DNA of 55,350 bases from MED-G16 sp964467915. GTDB lineage: Bacteria; Bacteroidota; Bacteroidia; Cytophagales; MED-G16. The translations under genes were made by a program, and so were the position numbers. The stretch spans positions 1-55,350 of the forward strand of contig CAYXSW010000007.1 in the NCBI GenBank assembly GCA_964467915.1, written 5' to 3'. Below are positions 1 through 8,996 of the stretch, in pieces (the stretch's first letter is position 1; each line of letters begins with the position of its first letter). The notes beneath the pieces were generated by a model, which worked only from the letters and a program-made list of their open reading frames with translations, did no database searches and was not told the origin of the DNA.

Positions 1-1
1 T

Positions 2-814
2 TCCACTAGAGGTAAAATTTTAGAACAAGCTATTGCAGCGGTGAGATATTCTAAAAAATTTTTTGATGATGTAGAATTTTATCCTGAAGATGCAGGAAGA
101 GCTGATCAGGATTTTTTATGTAAAATGGTTGAAGAAGTAATAAAAGCAGGCGCAACAGTCATCAATATAGCAGATACAACTGGATATAATCTCCCTGAAA
201 TGTATGGGAAGAAAATTAAATACCTTGTAAATAATGTTCCAAACATAGATAAAGCAATTTTGTCAGTACATTGTCATAATGATTTGGGTCTTGCTACTGC
301 AAATTCTATTGCAGGTCTGCAAAATGGAGCCAGACAAGTTGAAGCTACAATAAATGGAATTGGTGAAAGAGCAGGAAATACATCGCTTGAAGAAGTAGTA
401 ATGGCATTAAAGGCTCATCCACATTTGAATTTAGAAACAGGTATTAACTCTAAAAAAATTGTTCCTATTAGTAAAAAAGTAAGTAGGATGATGAATATGC
501 CAATTCAAAAAAATAAAGCTATAGTTGGGGCTAATGCTTTTGCTCATTCTTCAGGAATTCATCAAGATGGTTTTTTAAAGAATAGAGAAAATTATGAAAT
601 TATCAATCCTGAAGATGTTGGATTAAAGACTTCATCAATTGATTTAACTGCTAGAAGTGGAAGAGCGGCTCTTAAACATAGATTAAAACTATTAGGTTTT
701 AGCTTTTCTAACGTTGAGTTGGAAACTATATATATAAAATTTATAGAATTAGCAGACAAGAAAAAATTATTACATGATGAGGATCTATATGATCTAATGA
801 AAAAATATAATTGA
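2..814 (+). CDS. leuA: 2-isopropylmalate synthase, 5'-truncated by window edge
   Basis: Condenses acetyl-CoA with 2-oxoisovalerate, the first committed step of leucine synthesis (cytosol). The reading frame is open from base 2, so the gene begins before the window; about 270 C-terminal codons are present. The metal-binding HxHN motif (HCHND, near nt 269-283) and the NGIGERAGN segment of the DRE-TIM metallolyase barrel are intact. The protein ends about 60 residues after the helical linker, so the C-terminal allosteric LeuA dimer domain of E. coli-type enzymes is absent. First visible gene of leuA-leuC-leuD-leuB; its TGA shares one base with the leuC ATG, suggesting translational coupling. Function is secure from motifs and context. 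Confidence 0.95.
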   Translation, partial: STRGKILEQAIAAVRYSKKFFDDVEFYPEDAGRADQDFLCKMVEEVIKAGATVINIADTTGYNLPEMYGKKIKYLVNNVPNIDKAILSVHCHNDLGLATANSIAGLQNGARQVEATINGIGERAGNTSLEEVVMALKAHPHLNLETGINSKKIVPISKKVSRMMNMPIQKNKAIVGANAFAHSSGIHQDGFLKNRENYEIINPEDVGLKTSSIDLTARSGRAALKHRLKLLGFSFSNVELETIYIKFIELADKKKLLHDEDLYDLMKKYN

Positions 815-2205
815 TGGGCAAAACTCTTTTTGAAAAAGTTTGGGATGAACATGTGGTAGATTCAATTGATAATGGACCAAGCATATTATATATCGATAAA
901 CACTTAATTCATGAGGTGACTAGCCCTCAAGCATTTAATGGTATAAACAATAGAAATATAAAAGTATTTAGACCTGAAAAGACTGTTGCCACTGCTGATC
1001 ATAATGTTCCAACCTTAAATCAACATCTTCCAATTAAAGAAGAATTATCTAGAAATCAAGTGGATACTTTAACTCAAAACTGTAAAGAACATAATATAAA
1101 TTTATACGGATTAGGTCACAAGTATCAAGGTATTGTTCATGTGATAGGACCAGAGTTAGGGATTACACAGCCTGGCATGACAATTGTGTGTGGAGATAGC
1201 CACACTTCAACTCATGGAGCTTTTGGCTCTATTGCTTTTGGTATTGGTACTAGTGAGGTTGAGATGGTATTATCAACCCAATGTTTACTTCAATATAAAC
1301 CAAAGACTATGCTTATAGAAATTGAAGGAGAATTGGGAGAAGGTGTTTTTTCTAAAGATATTATTCTCTATATAATTTCTAAAATCAGTGCTTCAGGTGG
1401 TACTGGTTATTTTGTTGAGTACGCTGGTTCGGCAATTAGGTCTCTATCTATGGAGTCTAGAATGACAATATGTAATATGAGTATTGAGATGGGTGCAAGA
1501 GGTGGTATGATAGCACCTGATGATAAAACGTTTGAATATTTGAAAAATAAAGAATTTTCTCCTAAAGGAAATGATTTTTATAAAGCTGTAGAAAAATGGG
1601 GAAATTTAAAGACAGATTCAGATGCTAAATATGATAAAATCATAAAATTTAATGCTAATGAAATTGAGCCAATGATAACTTATGGAACAAATCCGGGTAT
1701 GGGGATTAAGATAAATGAGAAAATACCTTCATCGGCTATTAATAATTCTGAAGAATCTTTTTATAAATCACTTAAATATATGGGTCTTAACTCAGGAGAT
1801 AAGCTTCTTAATAAAAAGATAGATTATGTATTTATTGGAAGTTGCACTAATTCTAGAATAGAAGATTTAAGGGTTGCGGCAAACATTATTAAAGGGAAAA
1901 AAATTGCAGATAATGTTAATGCATGGGTAATTCCTGGATCAAAGTCTGTGGAAAAAATTGCTATCAAAGAAGGCTTGAGTAAAATATTTGATGAGGCTGG
2001 TTTTGAATTCAGACAACCTGGATGCTCTGCTTGTCTTGCTATGAATGAAGATAAAATACCGAGCTCTAAATATTGTGTCTCTACTTCCAATAGAAATTTT
2101 GAGGGAAGACAAGGGCCTGGTTCAAGAACATTCTTGGCTAGCCCTGTAACTGCTGCTATTTCTGCTATTAATGGATATGTTTCAGATATTAGAAATCATT
2201 TATAA
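814..2205 (+). CDS. leuC: 3-isopropylmalate dehydratase large subunit
   Basis: Large subunit of the [4Fe-4S] isopropylmalate isomerase that interconverts 2- and 3-isopropylmalate; partner of LeuD encoded next. About 463 residues, normal for the family. Cluster cysteines are visible in IGSCTNSR (near residue 344) and PGCSACLAMN (near 405-410), and the aconitase signatures GDSHTSTHG and GARGGM are present. A TTG codon lies directly before the ATG at 814; I prefer the ATG because it gives the TGATG stop/start overlap with leuA. Its own TAA overlaps the leuD ATG by one base. No anomaly seen. Confidence 0.97.
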   Translation: MGKTLFEKVWDEHVVDSIDNGPSILYIDKHLIHEVTSPQAFNGINNRNIKVFRPEKTVATADHNVPTLNQHLPIKEELSRNQVDTLTQNCKEHNINLYGLGHKYQGIVHVIGPELGITQPGMTIVCGDSHTSTHGAFGSIAFGIGTSEVEMVLSTQCLLQYKPKTMLIEIEGELGEGVFSKDIILYIISKISASGGTGYFVEYAGSAIRSLSMESRMTICNMSIEMGARGGMIAPDDKTFEYLKNKEFSPKGNDFYKAVEKWGNLKTDSDAKYDKIIKFNANEIEPMITYGTNPGMGIKINEKIPSSAINNSEESFYKSLKYMGLNSGDKLLNKKIDYVFIGSCTNSRIEDLRVAANIIKGKKIADNVNAWVIPGSKSVEKIAIKEGLSKIFDEAGFEFRQPGCSACLAMNEDKIPSSKYCVSTSNRNFEGRQGPGSRTFLASPVTAAISAINGYVSDIRNHL

Positions 2206-2789
2206 TGGAAAAGTTTAAGAAATTAAGTTCAAAATTAACCCCCCTCAATATTGAGAATGTTGATACAGATCAAATTATTCCTGCTAGATTTTTAAAAGCA
2301 GTTACTAGAGAAGGTTTTGGAGATAATTTATTTAGAGATTGGAGGTATGATAGTCATAATAATTTAATTGATGACTTTGTTTTAAACAAAATAAAATATA
2401 ATTCTAAAATTTTATTAGCTGGTAGGAACTTTGGATGTGGATCAAGTAGAGAACATGCAGCATGGGCAATATTCGATTATGGTTTCAGAGTAGTAGTTAG
2501 TAGTTTTTTTGCAGATATTTTTAAAAATAATGCTTTGAATAATGGTCTTCTTATTGTGCAGATTAAACAAAATATACTCGATCAAATTTTTGACAAACTT
2601 ATTAAAGATCCGTCTCTTATTTTTAGTGTAGACTTAAATGCTCAGAAATTTTATTCTCAAGACGGAGAGTTCGAAGAAAAATTTCAAATTAATGAATATA
2701 ATAAGACATGTCTTTTAAATGGTTTTGATAATATAGATTATTTATTAAATATTAAAGAAAAAATAGTTAAACACGAAGAAGAACAATGA
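2205..2789 (+). CDS. leuD: 3-isopropylmalate dehydratase small subunit
   Basis: Small swivelling subunit of isopropylmalate isomerase, 194 residues, typical length. The substrate-recognition segment GRNFGCGSSREHA is present near residue 68-80, and the N-terminal NVDTDQIIPARF segment is typical of LeuD. It starts on an ATG overlapping the leuC stop and ends within the ATGATG at the start of leuB, so leuC, leuD and leuB are almost certainly one transcript with coupled translation. No upstream Shine-Dalgarno sequence is visible, as for nearly all genes here. Confidence 0.97.
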   Translation: MEKFKKLSSKLTPLNIENVDTDQIIPARFLKAVTREGFGDNLFRDWRYDSHNNLIDDFVLNKIKYNSKILLAGRNFGCGSSREHAAWAIFDYGFRVVVSSFFADIFKNNALNNGLLIVQIKQNILDQIFDKLIKDPSLIFSVDLNAQKFYSQDGEFEEKFQINEYNKTCLLNGFDNIDYLLNIKEKIVKHEEEQ

Positions 2790-3853
2790 TGAAGAAAATA
2801 GCTGTATTAGGTGGGGATGGAATTGGACCAGAAGTTATGATTGAGGCGTTAAAGGTTTTAAATGTTATCTCTAAAAAATCTAATGCTAATTTTTTATTTA
2901 GTGAGAGCTTAGTGGGTTCTTCAGCAATTGATGCCGAAGGTCATCCTTTTCCTAATTCAACAAAAAAAAATTGTAAAGATTCTGATGCAATATTATTTGG
3001 GGCAATTGGTCATCCAAAATATGATAACAATCCAAAGGCAAAAATAAGACCTGAAGATGGTCTTTTGGAAATGAGAAAAGCTTTAGGTCTTTATGCTAAT
3101 GTAAGACCTGTAAAAACTTATGATGCTCTTTTAGAAGCATCGCCATTAAAAAAAGATATTATTTCTGGAACAGATTTTGTCGTTTATAGAGAGCTGACAG
3201 GAGGTATTTATTTTGGTGATAAGGCAATTTCTGCTGATCGAAAATCTGCATTTGATACATGTTCATATACTTCAGAAGAAATTGAACGAATTTCTCATCT
3301 AGCATTTCAAGAAGCTCTTAAAAGAAAAAAACATATCACATTGGTAGATAAGGCAAATGTTTTAGACACCTCGCGATTATGGAGAGAAATTGTTCAAGAA
3401 ATATCTAAAAAATATATAGATGTTAAAGTTTCCTATTTATTTGTTGACAATGCTGCAATGAAAATTATTACAAATCCTAAAGATTTTGATGTAATTCTTA
3501 CAGAAAACATGTTTGGAGACATAATTACAGATGAAGCGTCAGTAATAACAGGGTCATTAGGTATGTTACCTTCTGCATCAGTAGGAGATAAAGTCTCACT
3601 TTTTGAACCCATTCATGGGTCATATCCTGAGGCAGCTGGAAAAGGAATAGCTAATCCAATGGCTATGATTTTATCTGCTGCTTTGATGTTAGATTTATCA
3701 TTTAATATGAAAAAAGAATCAGATATAATTATTAAATCAGTTGAGGATGCTCTCAATAATAAATATGTTACCCAAGACATCAATAATAAAAATTTTTATT
3801 CTACTCAAGAAATTGGCAGTTGGATTTCAAATAGGGTAGAAGATCAGTTTTAA
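2786..3853 (+). CDS. leuB: 3-isopropylmalate dehydrogenase
   Basis: NAD-dependent oxidative decarboxylation of 3-isopropylmalate to 4-methyl-2-oxopentanoate, third step of leucine synthesis. About 355 residues with the N-terminal GGDGIGPE motif, the metal/substrate Asp cluster around ENMFGDIITDEAS, and the dinucleotide-binding GSLGMLPSASVG and EPIHGS segments near residues 250-280. Two ATG codons in tandem (2786 and 2789); either could start the protein, the first giving a 4-nt ATGA overlap with leuD. Last gene of the leu operon; the aminotransferase completing leucine synthesis may be the ilvE homologue at 29706. Confidence 0.97.
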   Translation: MMKKIAVLGGDGIGPEVMIEALKVLNVISKKSNANFLFSESLVGSSAIDAEGHPFPNSTKKNCKDSDAILFGAIGHPKYDNNPKAKIRPEDGLLEMRKALGLYANVRPVKTYDALLEASPLKKDIISGTDFVVYRELTGGIYFGDKAISADRKSAFDTCSYTSEEIERISHLAFQEALKRKKHITLVDKANVLDTSRLWREIVQEISKKYIDVKVSYLFVDNAAMKIITNPKDFDVILTENMFGDIITDEASVITGSLGMLPSASVGDKVSLFEPIHGSYPEAAGKGIANPMAMILSAALMLDLSFNMKKESDIIIKSVEDALNNKYVTQDINNKNFYSTQEIGSWISNRVEDQF

Positions 3854-3907
3854 CTTTTCTTAATAAATTAATTTTTGATTACTCATTTAATTTAACTTAT
3901 TTTAAAT

Positions 3908-4231
3908 ATGATTAGATTATTAATATTTGTATTATTCTTTATATCAAATTCTGTTTTTTCTCAAGAATCTGATGATAAAGCAAGTTTTGAGCTTTACCCA
4001 AATCCTGCATCTGAATATATAAATTTAAAATTCAACACAAATTTAAGTTTGGATAATCATAAAATTTCTATTCATTCCTTAATAGGAAACCAAATGAATT
4101 TTAATAAGGAAGATCTTTCTGATAGTGAAATTAGAATATATCTAGATGAATTTAATAACGGTTACTATTTTCTAATTATTGATAATCTACTTATAGATAA
4201 AAGAAAAATAATTAAATTTTCTAAAAATTAA
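3908..4231 (+). CDS. Small exported protein consisting almost only of a T9SS C-terminal sorting domain
   Basis: 107 residues. Residues 1-18 form a signal peptide (hydrophobic IRLLIFVLFF core, cut before QES). After about 10 residues the rest is a type-A type IX secretion sorting domain: YPNPASEYINLKF at the start, a middle GNQ/NGYYFLI strand pattern and a basic end KRKIIKF. There is therefore no recognisable cargo. It could be a small surface protein, a remnant of a larger secreted protein, or a sorting-signal-only protein; I cannot tell which. Its TAA and the stop of the convergent DUF2723 gene share the four bases TTAA (4228-4231). Confidence 0.75.
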   Translation: MIRLLIFVLFFISNSVFSQESDDKASFELYPNPASEYINLKFNTNLSLDNHKISIHSLIGNQMNFNKEDLSDSEIRIYLDEFNNGYYFLIIDNLLIDKRKIIKFSKN

Positions 4232-7191
4232 TTTACTGAGTTTCTTGAGTAATTGTTCTCAAATAATTCTCTATATTTTTTTGCTAAATCTGAATTGGGC
4301 TTTTTGTTATATGCTCTAGCAAGGGTATTAAGTGATACTAAATTCTTTTGAATTTCATATTTATCCTGAATTTTATTATCAAAATAATAATTTAATATTT
4401 CATCAGACCTTTGACTTATTATTTCAGCAATTTCATTTGCTAAACTTTGAGTATCAAATTTTGCTTTAATTTCTAGATCTATTAAAAAGTCAACCAATTG
4501 AACTGAGAAGTGATCATACATAACAGACTCATCTGGAATTAACTCAATAGAAGTATTTATTACTTCAAGAGCTTTTCCATAATGACCCTCATTAATTAAG
4601 TTTCGAATTAATGTATTGAATGTTGATCTGTAATTCATTATAAAACCCCTATGATCTTCTGAAAAGTATGAATCTTCATTATCAAGTTCTCTCCAGTGAG
4701 AATTTTTCATAATATTATAATACATCAATTCTGAATTAATTAAACTTCCAGAATTAGTATTTAACACTGGCATTAGTCTGTATGCAAAACCCTCTTGAAC
4801 AACATTTCTATTCAAATCTAAATTTATTCCATTTAAGGAAGTATTATTAAAATAGATAGGTCTCTCCCAATTATTAGCTTGTAGAAGATCTAAAAATGCT
4901 AGATCTTTTTTCTCTAAACCACTCTTGTTACTTTTCAATGCTATAAACAAAGTATCTTGTTTGAATTTCTCAAACTTCTGAGGTATTTCAAAAGATAAAT
5001 CATCGCTTACTGAAAGCCAAAATGATTTGGATGGAATAGAATTGTAATTACTTGCTGATGTAGCTACTTGTATAGCCTTACTATTTCTCTTAACTAAGTT
5101 TATGTATCCTTTAAGGTTAATAGCAACGTTTTGAATTTTAGGATTATTAACATAAGGTAAATAATCATTTAAGCCTCCTTGAATATAATTATCAAGAGAT
5201 ATAGAAAATTTAATTTTTTCAGAATCATTTTTCTTTGACATCATTTGTTCAATATACCAGTCAGTATTAAAATAGCTTAAGACTATTACTCTAACATCAG
5301 TCCTGAAATTTTCTACTTCTTGTACATACCACAGTGGGAATGTGTCATTATCTCCTCCTGTAAATAAAATAGAATTAGGGGCGCATGAATTTAATAAATT
5401 TTTTGCCGAGTCTACAGTCAAGAATCTATCAGACCTATCATGATCATCCCAGTTTTCTTTTGCTAAAATAATAGGTGATGATAATGATAAGGTAAAAGAT
5501 AAACCTAAAGCTAACGTATCCTTAGTTAAAAGCCTTTTAAATAAACTAAATAAAAATAATGACCCGTATCCTATCCATATTGAAAATGCATAATAGGATC
5601 CGGCATAGATATAATCTCTTTCTCTTGGTTCTGTTGGAGGGCTATTAAGGTATACAACTAATGCAATTCCTGTGAGGATGAATAATAACATTACCACATA
5701 AAAATTTTTATTATCTCTATAATATTGAAATATTAGTCCTAATATCCCGAGAAGAAGAGGGATCATAAAATAATTATTTCTAGCCTTATTGATTTCTAAT
5801 TGATAAGGGACTTCATCAAAAACATTTTGTAAACCTAACCAATTTGCATTTTGAATATCTGAGGATCTTCCAGAAAAATTCCACATAAAATATCTTAAGT
5901 ACATATGTCCAATCTGGTATTTAAAGAAAAATTCAATATTATTTGAGAATGTTGGCTTTTGATTTGAATTTAGATTAGTTATTTCCCTATATCTCTTTAT
6001 ATGGTTTGGAGAGTTACTATACATCCTAGGGAAAATTGTTGATCTTTTAGGGTCAAAAACGTATCTGTATTTTTTTTCTTTGATCTCATATCTCTTTTCA
6101 CCTTTTTTATAATTCACACCACTTTCTTCTTGTTTAATAACCTCAGCGTCGAAATACTGACCTTTAAAAAGAGGTCTGTTTCCATACTGTTCTCTTTTTA
6201 AATATGATATAAAATTTAAAATATTCTCAGGATTATTTTCATCAATAGGTGGGTTAAAGTTAGATCTGATTAGAACTAAAGAATAAGAAGAGTAACCAAT
6301 TAATATAAAAGTAAATGCAAGTAAAGAAGTGTTTAAAATTGGTTTTTCTCTTTTTTGAGAGTACCATACAAGATATGCAAGTGATGAAATAAAAATTAAA
6401 ATGAAAAAAACTATTCCAGATCCGAATGGTAGCCCTAATGAATTGACAAATAATCTTTCGACAAAGCTTGCTATAGATGGTAGACCAGGAATAATCCCTT
6501 CAACAATTAACCCAACAATTATTAGCCCAGTTATAAGTGAAGTTATCACTCCAGTTATTGAAGTGTTTTTATATTTTTTAAAATAAACAATCAGAGCTAA
6601 TGCAGGGATTGCAACTAAATTTAATAGGTGAACACCTATGGATAAACCCATCATATAAGCAATGAGAATTATCCATTTATTTTCTAATTTTTTATTTTCT
6701 AAACCCTCCCATTTTAAAATTGCCCAAAACACAAAAGCTGTAAAAAAAGAAGACATAGCATAAACTTCTGCCTCAACAGCAGAAAACCAAAATGAGTCAG
6801 TGAATGTAAATGATAATGCTCCAGTTAGACCTGAAATGATGACCAAAAGAACATTTTTCTTTTCCTTAGGAGGATAAATTTTAGATGTAAGGTGGGTTAT
6901 ACTCCAGAACAAAAATAATATTGTAAATGCACTTCCTAGAGCACTTAAAAAGTTAATTGATATTGCTATTTTCTCAGGATCACCAAACGAAAAGAATGAG
7001 AAAAATCTACCTAACAATAGATAAAATGGTGCGCCTGGTGGATGCGGAACTTCTAATTTACTAGAAACAGCAATAAATTCACCAGCATCCCAAAAACTTG
7101 CAGTGTCTTCTATAGTAATAACATAAACTATTAGCGCTACCACAAAAGTTAACCAACCAGATAAATTATTTAGTTTTTTAAATTCCATCAT
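4228..7191 (-). CDS. DUF2723 family membrane protein, GT-C/TMEM260-like glycosyltransferase candidate
   Basis: 987 residues: an N-terminal half with about 10-13 hydrophobic segments (residues ~12-560) and a soluble C-terminal half with TPR-like helices near the end. The first loop holds FWDAGEF (residues 33-39) followed by HPPGAPFYLLLGR, the hallmark of DUF2723. The family includes human TMEM260, reported as a protein O-mannosyltransferase, and the loop acidic residues match the expected GT-C catalytic position. By inference it glycosylates exported or surface proteins with a lipid-linked sugar; the acceptor is unknown. Starts at tandem ATG codons (ATGATG). Convergent with the small T9SS protein, divergent from the TPR gene. 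Confidence 0.8.
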   Translation of the reverse strand: MMEFKKLNNLSGWLTFVVALIVYVITIEDTASFWDAGEFIAVSSKLEVPHPPGAPFYLLLGRFFSFFSFGDPEKIAISINFLSALGSAFTILFLFWSITHLTSKIYPPKEKKNVLLVIISGLTGALSFTFTDSFWFSAVEAEVYAMSSFFTAFVFWAILKWEGLENKKLENKWIILIAYMMGLSIGVHLLNLVAIPALALIVYFKKYKNTSITGVITSLITGLIIVGLIVEGIIPGLPSIASFVERLFVNSLGLPFGSGIVFFILIFISSLAYLVWYSQKREKPILNTSLLAFTFILIGYSSYSLVLIRSNFNPPIDENNPENILNFISYLKREQYGNRPLFKGQYFDAEVIKQEESGVNYKKGEKRYEIKEKKYRYVFDPKRSTIFPRMYSNSPNHIKRYREITNLNSNQKPTFSNNIEFFFKYQIGHMYLRYFMWNFSGRSSDIQNANWLGLQNVFDEVPYQLEINKARNNYFMIPLLLGILGLIFQYYRDNKNFYVVMLLFILTGIALVVYLNSPPTEPRERDYIYAGSYYAFSIWIGYGSLFLFSLFKRLLTKDTLALGLSFTLSLSSPIILAKENWDDHDRSDRFLTVDSAKNLLNSCAPNSILFTGGDNDTFPLWYVQEVENFRTDVRVIVLSYFNTDWYIEQMMSKKNDSEKIKFSISLDNYIQGGLNDYLPYVNNPKIQNVAINLKGYINLVKRNSKAIQVATSASNYNSIPSKSFWLSVSDDLSFEIPQKFEKFKQDTLFIALKSNKSGLEKKDLAFLDLLQANNWERPIYFNNTSLNGINLDLNRNVVQEGFAYRLMPVLNTNSGSLINSELMYYNIMKNSHWRELDNEDSYFSEDHRGFIMNYRSTFNTLIRNLINEGHYGKALEVINTSIELIPDESVMYDHFSVQLVDFLIDLEIKAKFDTQSLANEIAEIISQRSDEILNYYFDNKIQDKYEIQKNLVSLNTLARAYNKKPNSDLAKKYRELFENNYSRNSVN

Positions 7192-7263
7192 TAAATTAGA
7201 ATATTGGCGAAAATAATTAAAAATATTATAATCATATTCTTAATGATTGAGTTATTTTGCTTT

Positions 7264-8439
7264 ATGAGGTTTTTATCTTTTATCATTTTTCTTATATCTA
7301 ATTTCAATTCAATTCATGTTAAGTCACAGGATTATACAAGTATTTTAACTGATATTGATATTCAAATAGAAGCTACTTCAGCAATTAATAAAATGTATAA
7401 TTATGAATTTGATGAGGCAGAGAAAGAATTTAACTGGTTAGTTCAAGAATATAAAGGACACCCACTTCCTGTATTTTTGTTAGGACTGAGTGTATGGTGG
7501 AAAATTGACTCGTATTCAAGTTTATCTGATAAAAAAAAGTCAGAAAAATTAAAATTATTAGATAAAGAGTTCTTGAACCTTATGGATGAATCTATTCTTT
7601 TATCAAAGAAAGTATATGAGGAGGGGAATAAAATTGATGGAGCATTTTTTTTAGCTGCTTCTTATGGTTTTAAAGGTAGATTGTTATCTGAGAGGAAAAA
7701 ATGGAGAGCAGCAGCTTTTGCAGGAATGAACGCCCTTAAATTTTTAAAAGAAATCAGGAAAGATGATATTATGATTCCAGAAATTTCATTTGGTAATGGA
7801 TTATTTAATTATTACTCGATATGGATTTCTGATAGGTACCCCTTATTAAAACCTATAATAGCACTTTTTCCAAAAGGAGATAAAAAATTAGGTATTGATC
7901 AACTAAATAATGCAGCAAATAACTCCTTTTATACTAGGACTGAGGCACAATATTTTTTGATAAGAATTTTTTCAGGAGAAAACAACTTAAACAAATCTTT
8001 ATATTTGTCTAGATATCTTCATAACACATTTCCAGACAACTCAATATTTCATAGGTATTACTCACAACAGTTATATAGAACCTCAAATTTATCTCTTTGT
8101 AAAAAAGAATCTCTTAAAATGATTCAATTTTACAGTAATGGAAAGTTTGGATATAATCATAATGATGCAAGATTAGCTCACTTCTTTCTCGGAGAGATTT
8201 TTAATTCTGAAAGAAGATATGATAATGCAATATTCCACCTTAAAAAATCTTTAGAGTTCTCAAGTGAATTTAAAAATAAAAAACTTGGGTATACTATTTA
8301 CTCAAATTTTCTTCTAGGTAAAATCTATGATAAAATAGGAAAAGATATTGAAGCTAAATCATACTTTAAAAAAGTATTAAAACTCACAAAAAGAAATGAT
8401 AAACTAAATATTGAGTCAAGAGAACATATAAAGAAATAA
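7264..8439 (+). CDS. Exported tetratricopeptide-repeat protein
   Basis: The frame is open from a TTG at 7204, but the ATG at 7264 gives a compact signal peptide (MRFLSFIIFLIS..., cleavage near KSQDYT), so I prefer it; ATG 7243 is another option. The mature part is helical with TPR-like repeats. Best visible are FDEAEKEFNWLV (early), the segment DNAIFHLKKSLEFS and the C-terminal KDIEAKSYFKKVLKL. No catalytic motif is visible. Divergent from the DUF2723 gene with a gap under 75 bases, so the two may share a regulatory region. Likely periplasmic or outer-membrane-associated; specific function unknown. Confidence 0.75.
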   Translation: MRFLSFIIFLISNFNSIHVKSQDYTSILTDIDIQIEATSAINKMYNYEFDEAEKEFNWLVQEYKGHPLPVFLLGLSVWWKIDSYSSLSDKKKSEKLKLLDKEFLNLMDESILLSKKVYEEGNKIDGAFFLAASYGFKGRLLSERKKWRAAAFAGMNALKFLKEIRKDDIMIPEISFGNGLFNYYSIWISDRYPLLKPIIALFPKGDKKLGIDQLNNAANNSFYTRTEAQYFLIRIFSGENNLNKSLYLSRYLHNTFPDNSIFHRYYSQQLYRTSNLSLCKKESLKMIQFYSNGKFGYNHNDARLAHFFLGEIFNSERRYDNAIFHLKKSLEFSSEFKNKKLGYTIYSNFLLGKIYDKIGKDIEAKSYFKKVLKLTKRNDKLNIESREHIKK

Positions 8440-8449
8440 TTAAAATTTT

Positions 8450-8476
8450 TTTTGTGATATTCTTTATTACACAAAA
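8450..8476. repeat. Inverted repeat upstream of the Lrp-type regulator gene
   Basis: Arms TTTTGTG (8450-8456) and CACAAAA (8470-8476) are separated by 13 bases in the 87-base gap before the Lrp/AsnC gene. The left arm is preceded by a T run. It could be an operator for the adjacent regulator or a weak terminator for the TPR gene. The role is inferred; only the symmetry is seen. Confidence 0.4.
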
Positions 8477-8526
8477 CTTTAATCTATATATGCACGTTTG
8501 ACCAAATATAATTCTAAAATGATCCA

Positions 8527-8988
8527 ATGATGAAACTTGATAAAATCGATAAAAAAATCTTAATTATACTCCAAAGGAATGCTAAAATAACAAATGCTAA
8601 ACTTTCTAAAGAAATTGGATTATCTCCAGCACCTACCCTAGAGAGAGTTAGGAAACTTGAGTCAAATGGTGTAATTAGTGGGTATCATGCAAAATTAGAT
8701 AAGTCCAAAATTGGTTTAGGTGTAAGCACTTTTGTTATGGTCTCATTAAAAGGACATAACAAAAAAAATCTATTAGCATTTCTAGATAAGATTAAAGATA
8801 TAGAGAATATTGTTGAGTGTCATCATATCACAGGTAGTGGAGATTTCATTTTAAAAGTTGTTGCTGAAAATATTGAATCTTATCAGAAGTTGATGCTCGA
8901 AAATGTTAGTGAGATTGAAGTTGCTGATAGTTTGCAGTCTATGGTTATTCTATCTACTTTTAAGGATAACAAGGTTATCCCTGTATAA
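8527..8988 (+). CDS. Lrp/AsnC family transcriptional regulator
   Basis: 153 residues, the usual size. The N-terminal winged helix-turn-helix is clear: LDKIDKKILIILQRNAKITNAKLSKEIGLS, with the recognition helix around SPAPTLERVRKLE (residues ~33-45). The C-terminal RAM/ligand-binding domain follows (residues ~65-150), with the HHITGSGDFILKV segment typical of Lrp proteins. Such regulators bind amino acids and control amino-acid metabolism; the ligand here is unknown. Tandem ATG codons at 8527 and 8530. An inverted repeat at 8450-8476 in the upstream gap may be an autoregulatory site. Followed 8 bases later by a phosphoribosyltransferase gene. Confidence 0.93.
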   Translation: MMKLDKIDKKILIILQRNAKITNAKLSKEIGLSPAPTLERVRKLESNGVISGYHAKLDKSKIGLGVSTFVMVSLKGHNKKNLLAFLDKIKDIENIVECHHITGSGDFILKVVAENIESYQKLMLENVSEIEVADSLQSMVILSTFKDNKVIPV

Positions 8989-8996
8989 AAATAGAG

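Noticed and set aside
7204..7263. TTG-initiated extension of the TPR protein
   Set aside because: It would put a second hydrophobic stretch before a complete signal peptide starting at ATG 7264.
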